Shown in pieces: positions 1-5,659 of a stretch of DNA of 5,659 nt; within the stretch, counting starts at the first letter, position 1, and the number at the start of each line of letters is the position of its first letter. The position numbers and the translations under genes are program-made. Where the stretch lies: the NCBI GenBank assembly GCA_905373605.1, contig CAJPTO010000207.1:1-5659 (forward strand). Reading direction: 5' to 3'. Under the pieces are notes generated by a model that made no database searches, had not been told where the DNA came from, and saw only the letters and a list, made by a program, of their open reading frames with translations. This DNA is from an uncultured Prevotella sp. (GTDB lineage Bacteria > Bacteroidota > Bacteroidia > Bacteroidales > Bacteroidaceae).

Positions 1-1287
1 GCTCACGAGCCGAAAGTGAAAGCGGCTCAAGAAGCTTTGGAAAACGGAACCTGCCCTGGCAATGATTTCTTGGGTTGGCTGCATCTTCCCAGTTCAATCA
101 CACCCCAATTCCTAGACGAAGTGCAGGCAGTGGCAAACACCTTGCGCGAGAAATGCGACGTTATTGTCGTTGCTGGCATAGGCGGAAGCTACCTCGGAGC
201 GCGCGCCGTTATCGAAGCTTTGGGCAATTCTTTCGCATGGCTTGTGGCCGACAAGGCCAATCCCACCATCGTTTTCGCCGGCAACAACATCGGCGAAGAC
301 TATCTCGCTGAACTTTCCGAGTATCTAAAAGGCAAGCGTTTCGGCGTGATTAACATCTCAAAGTCGGGAACCACCACCGAAACTGCACTCGCTTTCCGCC
401 TGCTTAAGAAGCAATGCGAAGAACAACGCGGCAAGCAAGAGGCCAAAGATGTTATCGTTGCCATCACAGATGCCAAGCGCGGAGCTGCTAGGGCTGCAGC
501 AGATAAGGAGGGTTACAAGACTTTTGTTATCCCCGACAACGTGGGCGGACGTTTCTCTGTGCTTACACCCGTTGGGCTTTTGCCCATCGCTTGTGCCGGT
601 TTCGACATCAAAGCACTGGTTAATGGTGCGGCCGACATGGAAAAAGCCACAGAACCCAGCGTGCCTTTTGAAGAAAACATCGCTGCACAATACGCCGCTG
701 TACGCAACGCGCTGTACACACAACTGGGCAAGAAGATAGAAATCATGGTGAACTATCAGCCCAAGCTCCACTTCATCGCCGAATGGTGGAAACAGCTCTA
801 TGGCGAAAGCGAAGGTAAGGAACACAAAGGCATCTTCCCTGCCGCATGCGACTTCACCACCGACCTGCATTCTATGGGCCAATGGATACAAGAAGGCGAA
901 CGAAGCATCTTCGAAACGGTTATCAGTGTGGAGCAACCAGCCAAGAAATTGTTGTTCCCAAGCGACGAAGAGAACCTCGACGGACTGAATTTCCTTGCTG
1001 GTAAGCGCGTAGACGAAGTAAATAAGATGGCCGAATTGGGCACTTTGCTCGCACATGTCGACGGCGGTGTGCCTAACATCCGCATCAGCGTACCAGAACT
1101 GAACGAATATTACATCGGACAGCTCATCTATTTCTTCGAGATTGGATGCGGAATAAGCGGAAACGTGCTTGGCGTTAATCCCTTTAACCAGCCTGGCGTT
1201 GAAGCTTACAAGAAAAACATGTTTGCCTTGCTAGACAAACCCGGCTACGAAGCCGAGAGCAAGGCCATCAAAGAACGTCTGAAATAA
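1..1287 (+). CDS. pgi: Glucose-6-phosphate isomerase, 5' end cut by window edge
   Basis: Cytoplasmic enzyme that interconverts glucose 6-phosphate and fructose 6-phosphate in glycolysis and gluconeogenesis. The frame is open from base 1 (Ala-His-Glu-Pro-Lys-Val) and gives 428 residues before TAA. The GTG at 16 is an internal valine, not the start. Both family signatures are intact: DNVGGRFSVLTPVG at 535-576 and GNVLGVNPFNQPGVEAYK at 1159-1212. The sugar-phosphate-binding SKSGTTTET stretch lies near 361-387. By spacing with the short Bacillus-type enzyme (about 445-450 residues; catalytic residues recalled as Glu290, His311, Lys425), the equivalents are Glu269, His290 and Lys404 of this fragment. 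That implies only about 20 residues are missing, and the visible part looks fully functional. A hairpin follows 15 bp after the stop. In Bacteroides relatives, pgi is often preceded by gpsA and followed by a HAD gene (recalled, not checked); the HAD gene is present here. Confidence 0.98.
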   Translation, partial: AHEPKVKAAQEALENGTCPGNDFLGWLHLPSSITPQFLDEVQAVANTLREKCDVIVVAGIGGSYLGARAVIEALGNSFAWLVADKANPTIVFAGNNIGEDYLAELSEYLKGKRFGVINISKSGTTTETALAFRLLKKQCEEQRGKQEAKDVIVAITDAKRGAARAAADKEGYKTFVIPDNVGGRFSVLTPVGLLPIACAGFDIKALVNGAADMEKATEPSVPFEENIAAQYAAVRNALYTQLGKKIEIMVNYQPKLHFIAEWWKQLYGESEGKEHKGIFPAACDFTTDLHSMGQWIQEGERSIFETVISVEQPAKKLLFPSDEENLDGLNFLAGKRVDEVNKMAELGTLLAHVDGGVPNIRISVPELNEYYIGQLIYFFEIGCGISGNVLGVNPFNQPGVEAYKKNMFALLDKPGYEAESKAIKERLK

Positions 1288-1302
1288 AATGGATTTATGC
1301 CG

Positions 1303-1338
1303 AACGCCTCTTCGTTCTTATTGGCGAAGAGGCGTTTT
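1303..1338 (+). terminator. Rho-independent-type hairpin after pgi
   Basis: The arms AACGCCTCTTCG (1303-1314) and CGAAGAGGCGTT (1325-1336) form a perfect 12-bp stem with a 10-nt loop. The right arm runs into TTTT (1335-1338), then GC interrupts the T tract. The hairpin is 15 bp past the pgi stop, where an intrinsic terminator is expected. The short, broken T tract suggests incomplete termination. The next gene begins only about 20 nt further on, so this may act as a read-through or attenuating element and not as a full stop. The structure is seen directly; its strength is inferred. Confidence 0.75.
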
Positions 1339-1358
1339 GCTTGCTTTAAAACAAATAA

Positions 1359-2111
1359 ATGAACAATCTTTCTCATTCCACTTCCTGTCGCCTGCCTTTC
1401 GGTCACGAACCAGAAGTGAAGCTTTACTTGGAACAACGCGGTTACGAACGTTTCGAACCGCGTGCAGTGCTCTTCGACATGGACGGCGTGCTTTACGACT
1501 CTATGCCCAACCATGCCCACTGTTGGCAAGAGGCGATGGCCAAGTTCGGACTGCAAATGACGGCTGCCGACGTATATGCCACCGAGGGAATGCGTGGCGT
1601 AGAAACCATTCAGCAGATGGTTAAGGCACAACAAGGTCGCGATATCTCGGAAGACGAAGCGCAAATGATGTACGACGAAAAAGCCCGACTCTTCGGTTTG
1701 CTGCCCAAAGCACCCGTCATGGAGGGCGTTTTAGAACTGATGGAGAAGATACGCTTGGCCAACATGCAGATTGTTGTGGTGACAGGGAGTGCCCAACGAC
1801 CGCTCATTGATCGCTTGCAACACGACTTTAAGGGATTCGTAACGGCAGATAAGATTGTTTCGGCATACGATGTAACTCGTGGAAAACCCGCTCCCGACCC
1901 TTATCTGATGGGCTTGGCGAAGGCAGGAAATTTGCATCCCTGGCAAGGAATTGTGGTAGAAAATGCCCCAATGGGTGTGCGAGCTGGCGTTGCAGCACGC
2001 ATTTTTACCATTGCTGTTAACAGCGGACCACTGCCTAACGCCACACTTGCGGCCGAAGGTGCTAACATCGTGTTCGACCGAATGGCGCAATTGCGCGACG
2101 CTTGGATTTAA
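1359..2111 (+). CDS. HAD-superfamily subfamily IA hydrolase (phosphatase/beta-phosphoglucomutase-like)
   Basis: A 250-residue protein, probably a cytoplasmic Mg-dependent phosphohydrolase or phosphomutase acting on a small phosphorylated metabolite. All four HAD motifs are visible. Motif I is FDMDGVLYDS, with nucleophile Asp40 and acid/base Asp42. Motif II is VVVTGS, with Thr142. Motif III is GKPAPDP, with Lys176. Motif IV is VVENAPMGVRAG, with Glu201-Asn202. A helical C1 cap occupies roughly residues 50-120, which marks subfamily IA. Motif IV has Asn where the classical form has Asp; as I recall, this variant is common in Bacteroidota members of this group, so I do not read it as inactivation. 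ATG 1359 is the only sensible start: it follows an A-rich leader (AAAACAAATAA) with no Shine-Dalgarno, as is usual in this phylum, and the next in-frame Met lies inside motif I. About 35 residues precede the core. The position after pgi hints at a sugar phosphate, but the substrate cannot be read from the sequence. Confidence 0.93.
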   Translation: MNNLSHSTSCRLPFGHEPEVKLYLEQRGYERFEPRAVLFDMDGVLYDSMPNHAHCWQEAMAKFGLQMTAADVYATEGMRGVETIQQMVKAQQGRDISEDEAQMMYDEKARLFGLLPKAPVMEGVLELMEKIRLANMQIVVVTGSAQRPLIDRLQHDFKGFVTADKIVSAYDVTRGKPAPDPYLMGLAKAGNLHPWQGIVVENAPMGVRAGVAARIFTIAVNSGPLPNATLAAEGANIVFDRMAQLRDAWI

Positions 2112-2114
2112 GAC

Positions 2115-2498
2115 ATGGCAAAATTTCAGTTTGTTCAGCATGCCATTGGCAACATCTTGGTGGCCGAAGTTTCGGCCAACGATGTCGTTCTCAACACTGC
2201 TGATGATGGCAACCACCTTTTGGGCAATGCCTATTATCAAGGTTTTGAGGGCTTGATAATCTCTGCCAACAACATTTCGCCACATTTTTTCAACCTTAAG
2301 ACAAGGCTTGCAGGCGAGGTGTTGCAAAAGTTTTCCACCTTTCGCATGCCTTTGGCCATCGTTGGCAACCTCTCTGCGCATACAAGCGAAAGCCTTCAAA
2401 GCTTTATCAGCGAAAGCAATCGTGGCCAACAGATACATTTCTCGCCAACCTTAGCCCACGCCTTAAGCTGGTTTGAACTTCGGTTTGGCTCACGTTAA
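2115..2498 (+). CDS. DUF4180 domain protein
   Basis: A 127-residue protein starting 3 nt after the HAD stop, so almost certainly translated from the same mRNA. I recognise DUF4180 from its conserved core: LLGNAYYQG (about 35-43), a hydrophobic strand GLIIS followed by NNISPHFFNLKT (52-63), then AGEVLQKF (66-73), RMPLAIVG (77-84) and SFISESNRGQQIHF (96-109). The domain fills nearly the whole protein, leaving a short tail ending in FELRFGSR. There is no signal peptide or membrane segment, so it should be cytoplasmic. Alternating hydrophobic strands and helices suggest a compact alpha/beta fold. No catalytic triad or metal-binding cluster stands out. The molecular function of DUF4180 is, to my knowledge, unknown; linkage to the HAD enzyme is the only functional clue here. 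A longer antisense frame over this stretch is a shadow. Confidence 0.88.
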   Translation: MAKFQFVQHAIGNILVAEVSANDVVLNTADDGNHLLGNAYYQGFEGLIISANNISPHFFNLKTRLAGEVLQKFSTFRMPLAIVGNLSAHTSESLQSFISESNRGQQIHFSPTLAHALSWFELRFGSR

Positions 2499-2537
2499 GC
2501 ATGCTTACGCCCTTTCAGCTACATGATTAGTATGCAT

Positions 2538-2582
2538 CCTTGCTTTTCTTTTCATTCTGTTTCTTTTCGCTGGAAAGCAAGG
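2538..2582. terminator. Possible bidirectional hairpin between convergent genes
   Basis: CCTTGCTTTTC (2538-2548) pairs with GGAAAGCAAGG (2572-2582): 11 pairs including one G-T wobble, with a 23-nt, T-rich loop. It lies 40 bp after the DUF4180 stop and about 87 bp after the stop of the opposite-strand outer-membrane gene, where a shared terminator would be expected. Against this, the loop is long and neither strand has a T run after the stem. It may only be an RNA 3'-end structure or chance. The rest of the 2499-2668 spacer shows no convincing gene. Confidence 0.28.
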
Positions 2583-2668
2583 CAAGTGCAAAGATAAAGC
2601 ATAAAAACGCCTACCACTTCAAGTGCCAACGTGAGTGATTGACATGCCACAACCATGCGAAAGCCGGC

Positions 2669-5221
2669 TTATAGCGAGAAAGCCAGTTTCAAAAGCCATT
2701 CGCTGGGACGCAGCCGTGTTTGCAAGTATATCTGCTGCGCATTGGCGTTGTAGGTTTGTTCCAAGCTGGTTGTTCCCCACACATTATTATATATGAGTGT
2801 CGCTTCCGACGTTTTTTGGCGCAAGGCCACAGAAATATCGGTAAAAAAGCCGTTACTTATGCTCTTGTCGTGGCTTTGGAAAAGCTCGTTTGAAATTTCT
2901 ATTTGCCATTTCCCCGGTAGCAAATAAAGTTTAAGCCGATGGTGCAGAAAGGTCTGCTTGTTGTTAAACAGCAGATACTCTTTTCCTTTTCGCTGGCCGA
3001 TGTTATATGCGCTGTTGTGCTCAACGGAGAAAATGTCCCACGGGTGATAGGCTATCTTGATTCCCACAGATAGTTTTCGCATCGTGAAATCCATTGCTTT
3101 CTGAGCAATTAGCAACTGATAATTGCTTGTAGAGGCCGATGCGTTAAGCTCCATTGATGCCTTACCCCAGCCAAAAGACTTGCCGATGCCTCCGCTTACA
3201 GCTTTTGACGAGGAAGAACTAACGTTGTCGGTGGCTTTGCTTTTATAAAATCCGTCTTCGAAAACGCTTTCGTAAAGCGTAATGTTACTTGTGCGCTCGC
3301 ACGAAAAACCGATGTTACCAAACACGCCTTGCACAATGTCGTTGTATCTCCAAATGTTGTTTAGCATGCTGGTTGTGGTGTTGCTGAGGCGCGCCTTGCC
3401 CTGCATCAGCGAATAATAGCTGGTGAAGATGGGCGCTTCAATGAACGAAGCGAAGGCATTTGGAGAGAATGCGCGGGTGAAAAGCACATTTACGCTCCAT
3501 CTGCTTGTTAGCTGATAGCTAGCGAATAAGGTTGGTTCGAATACGAACATGGGGTTACTTTCCGTTCCAAGCTTGCGATATAACAATTCTCCACTTATCC
3601 CTCCACTTATTTTAAAGACAGGTGAAGTGTAACTCAACGTAGGCAACAGGTAGAGCCTTGCCTGCGAATAGGTGGCGTTAAGGCTGGTGTTGAAGTGGTC
3701 TATCGTTAGCTCTTGTCGCTTATAGGCTGCACCTATATTGTAGGTGATGTACATTCCGAGCAGCTTATGGCGAAAGCCTGTAGTCATATCCCATTCCATT
3801 TTTCGTTGAGAAAGGTGTTCTGTGCTTCCGTTGACGAGCAGTAACGAGGATGGAAGCTCGTTATAGATGAAACGCGATTTTAAGGAAATGGTGTTGCCGT
3901 TGGCAAAGGTTTTAATCCATTCCAAATTGTCTGAAAACACCTTTTTGTCTCTACTGGCTCGTTGTTGTAATGCCGTTTGGTTGAAGAGTGTTTCTCCCCT
4001 CGAACTGTTAAAGCAAATATAGCCCTTGGCAGTGTTGGTGAAAAATTTGTTGTCTTTGTTAACTTTGTAAGTGAGTTCGGCTGTCCATTCGTTGCTTTTG
4101 TCGTTCAACGCTTCGTCTTCAGTGACGCTTACCCCTTCAACACCTGCGTCTATGAATGTTTTTTGGGTGCGTCCAGAAATCTTTGTCTTATCAATCAGGC
4201 CATTGAACTGAAACCTTAGGTCGTTGCCTTTGGTGGTTTTGAACAGCCAGTTGGTAGCAAACACATGGGTGCCGTTAAAGGTATAACGCTCGTTTGAAAT
4301 GGAAGGTGTGCTTATCGTTATGTTTTCTATCAACGCATTGTCGGCACTTAGCGATGCCTTTGCCGTGGCATAGTCTATGGTTTCGTGGCCGATGTCCTTG
4401 CCTGTATTGTTGGTTTTATACATAGATATGCTCTGCTTTCTCCTAGCGAAGAGCATTTCCAGCAACCGAGCATCGCGTAGCAGCTGCGCCTCGCCTTGCA
4501 AAGGAGAGCCAACACCTGCTTCGATGATGCCTTGCCACACGTTCTTAGCCTCGTCTTTCAGCACGATGTTCAATGCGGCTTGGTCTGAAAACTTCACTTT
4601 CTTCAATGCCTTCACAGGCTGATGGTCTTCTAGCACCTGCACGTTTTTCACCTGACTGGCTTTGATGTTCTCGCTTGCCAGGGCATATTTGCCTCCAAGC
4701 AGGTCGATGCCCTCGATATAAAACTTGTTGATGGCTTTGCCTTGGTATTTTATTTGGCCCGAAGACGACACAGACAAGCCAGGCATCTTGGCAATGACAT
4801 CAGCAATGCTGCGATCTTGCTTTTGCATGAAGGCCGAAACGCTATATGTGAGTGTGTCGCCACTGCGCCTAATTTTTTCAGCTTTCACTTTCACCTCTTT
4901 CAGCATAAAGGCATCGTTAGCCAGCATTATGTCTTGTCCTTGCTTAAAATCTTTTAGAGGAATGGTCTTCTTTGTATAACCTATCATGCTGAACACGATG
5001 CTGCTTGGCGTTTCCATTTCAGGCAAGGTAATAGCGAAGACCCCGCTTTCGTTGGTGTTGCAAAAGGCAACGGGTCGGTCGTTGCTTGTGCGGAGCGTTA
5101 CCGACACGCCTTCAATGGCGGTGTTGTTGTCTTTCACCACCCGTCCGCTTATCATCTGCGTCATGGCTTTAAGACAGAAAGCGGCGAAGAATGTAAGTAT
5201 GTATACCTTTCGCAATCGCAT
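2669..5221 (-). CDS. TonB-dependent-receptor-like outer-membrane beta-barrel protein with carboxypeptidase-regulatory-like domain
   Basis: An 850-residue outer-membrane protein, likely a gated transporter or a related barrel. Residues 1-22 form a signal peptide: MRLRK, a hydrophobic stretch, then cleavage probably near Thr-Gln. Residues about 23-101 are a carboxypeptidase-regulatory-like beta-sandwich (ISGRVVKDNNTAIEGVSV, FSMIGYTKK) typical of Bacteroidota TonB receptors. Residues about 110-222 resemble a plug domain, with the subfamily motifs MPGLSVSSSGQIKYQGK, NKFYIEGIDLLGGKYA and VLEDHQPVKAL. The remaining 620 or so residues alternate polar and aromatic positions like barrel strands and end in LLKLAFSL; the extreme C-terminal residue is Leu, not the usual aromatic. 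I cannot identify a TonB box. The gene follows the GLPGLI gene by 10 nt, so they share a transcript whose promoter lies outside the window. No SusD-like partner is adjacent. The substrate is unknown; import, or a structural or secretion role, remain open. Confidence 0.88.
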   Translation of the reverse strand: MRLRKVYILTFFAAFCLKAMTQMISGRVVKDNNTAIEGVSVTLRTSNDRPVAFCNTNESGVFAITLPEMETPSSIVFSMIGYTKKTIPLKDFKQGQDIMLANDAFMLKEVKVKAEKIRRSGDTLTYSVSAFMQKQDRSIADVIAKMPGLSVSSSGQIKYQGKAINKFYIEGIDLLGGKYALASENIKASQVKNVQVLEDHQPVKALKKVKFSDQAALNIVLKDEAKNVWQGIIEAGVGSPLQGEAQLLRDARLLEMLFARRKQSISMYKTNNTGKDIGHETIDYATAKASLSADNALIENITISTPSISNERYTFNGTHVFATNWLFKTTKGNDLRFQFNGLIDKTKISGRTQKTFIDAGVEGVSVTEDEALNDKSNEWTAELTYKVNKDNKFFTNTAKGYICFNSSRGETLFNQTALQQRASRDKKVFSDNLEWIKTFANGNTISLKSRFIYNELPSSLLLVNGSTEHLSQRKMEWDMTTGFRHKLLGMYITYNIGAAYKRQELTIDHFNTSLNATYSQARLYLLPTLSYTSPVFKISGGISGELLYRKLGTESNPMFVFEPTLFASYQLTSRWSVNVLFTRAFSPNAFASFIEAPIFTSYYSLMQGKARLSNTTTSMLNNIWRYNDIVQGVFGNIGFSCERTSNITLYESVFEDGFYKSKATDNVSSSSSKAVSGGIGKSFGWGKASMELNASASTSNYQLLIAQKAMDFTMRKLSVGIKIAYHPWDIFSVEHNSAYNIGQRKGKEYLLFNNKQTFLHHRLKLYLLPGKWQIEISNELFQSHDKSISNGFFTDISVALRQKTSEATLIYNNVWGTTSLEQTYNANAQQIYLQTRLRPSEWLLKLAFSL

Positions 5222-5231
5222 AACAAGGAAC

Positions 5232-5659
5232 TTATTTGTTGAACTTTTCTTTCAGGCATGCGGTGAAAGAAAACTTTAGTTTTGTGGGGTTGTCATTCGC
5301 ATCGAAATGTAATGGCTTAGAGCCAATCATGCGATAGAAAAACTCGTCCATGTCTTTACCTAGCAATGTTAATATCTTTGCCATCGCTTTTGGGCTGCAT
5401 TTGCGATATTTTTTATTTTTGAGCGTGATGGCATGTTTAGGTTCGTTTCCCATTCCAACACATTCGTAGCAGAACTGTTTTTGGCCATCGGCAGCAAAGA
5501 GTATCAGCCCTGGTAGTCCGCAAAGTTTCCACGGGCCTTCGCCGACGGGAATGTCTGGGGTATAAAAGGCTCGCCATGTTCTTCCGCGATAGTTCATGGT
5601 GGCCTCGAAACATTTGTAACCAAGAATGGTTGTGTCTTTATTTACGAGTTTCCATGAGA
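5232..5659 (-). CDS. GLPGLI family protein (Porph_ging), 5' end cut by window edge
   Basis: The C-terminal 141 residues of a GLPGLI-family protein. The family is defined by the motif seen here as GPWKLCGLPGLIL (fragment residues 41-53), preceded by ILGYKCFEAT (11-20), GRTWRAFYTPDIP (25-37) and an upstream SWKLVNKD. The frame is open to the window edge and the family match continues upstream of ATG 5597, so that ATG is internal and the start lies to the right of this window. Full-length members are usually well over 200 residues with a signal peptide, so this one is probably exported to the periplasm; the signal itself cannot be seen. Six cysteines are visible (16, 46, 63, 66, 87, 134), including CYEC at 63-66. 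The C-terminus (FTACLKEKFNK) lacks the NPIE-type ending I associate with many members. The barrel-protein gene lies 10 nt downstream. The biochemical role of the family is not established to my knowledge. Confidence 0.92.
   Translation of the reverse strand, partial: SWKLVNKDTTILGYKCFEATMNYRGRTWRAFYTPDIPVGEGPWKLCGLPGLILFAADGQKQFCYECVGMGNEPKHAITLKNKKYRKCSPKAMAKILTLLGKDMDEFFYRMIGSKPLHFDANDNPTKLKFSFTACLKEKFNK

Noticed and set aside
16..18. GTG as the start of pgi
   Set aside because: The frame is open from base 1 with family-like residues (AHEPKVK). The real start lies before the window.
358..1056. 232-codon open frame on the - strand inside pgi
   Set aside because: It lies wholly antisense to a clearly recognised, signature-complete pgi, and its translation shows no recognisable domain. 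It is a shadow of pgi codon use.
1969..2031. HAD enzyme considered inactive because motif IV is Glu-Asn and not Glu-Asp
   Set aside because: All other catalytic residues are intact, and I recall the Glu-Asn form as common in this Bacteroidota HAD group, so this is a family variant and not evidence of decay.
1731..2438. 235-codon open frame on the - strand across the HAD and DUF4180 genes
   Set aside because: Both sense genes carry strong family motifs over this stretch, whereas the antisense product shows no recognisable motif.
2661..2670. AAGCCGGCTT perfect palindrome at the stop of the barrel gene
   Set aside because: Only 10 bp with no loop, partly coding, and no repeat of it elsewhere was noticed. 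It is compatible with chance.
5232..5597. ATG at 5597 as the start of the GLPGLI gene
   Set aside because: The same frame continues upstream to the window edge and still matches the family (SWKLVNKD, ILGYKCFEAT), so the ATG is an internal methionine of a truncated gene.

Overview
The window looks like a chromosomal segment of a member of the Bacteroidota, most likely Prevotella or a close relative. This rests on the short Pgi, a GLPGLI-family protein next to a TonB-receptor-like outer-membrane protein with a carboxypeptidase-regulatory-like N-terminal domain, start codons without a Shine-Dalgarno sequence, and moderate G+C. The genus is an inference; no rRNA or other marker gene is present.

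Left half, + strand (1-2498). The window opens inside pgi (glucose-6-phosphate isomerase), which lacks only about its first 20 codons. A strong hairpin follows. A HAD-superfamily subfamily IA phosphatase/phosphoglucomutase-like gene begins about 20 nt after the hairpin, and a small DUF4180 gene starts 3 nt after the HAD stop. HAD and DUF4180 are almost certainly co-transcribed. Because there is so little room between the hairpin and the HAD start, HAD transcription must cross the hairpin or begin at or before it. The pgi-HAD neighbourhood suggests central sugar-phosphate metabolism, but the HAD substrate and the DUF4180 role are unknown.

Middle (2499-2668). This is a 170-bp spacer between convergent genes. 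It holds one imperfect hairpin with a long loop and no convincing gene.

Right half, - strand (2669-5659). A GLPGLI-family (Porph_ging) gene runs in from beyond the right edge and is followed 10 nt later by an 850-residue outer-membrane beta-barrel protein with signal peptide, carboxypeptidase-regulatory-like domain and TonB plug-like domain. No SusD-like gene lies downstream, so this does not look like a classical SusCD glycan-uptake pair. The two products probably work together in the envelope, but what they handle is unknown.

I see no tRNA, rRNA, CRISPR array, insertion sequence or prophage. The least understood parts are the GLPGLI/TonB-plug pair, whose GLPGLI member carries six cysteines including a CxxC, and the HAD-DUF4180 gene pair. 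Nothing in the window amounts to clear proof of a new system.
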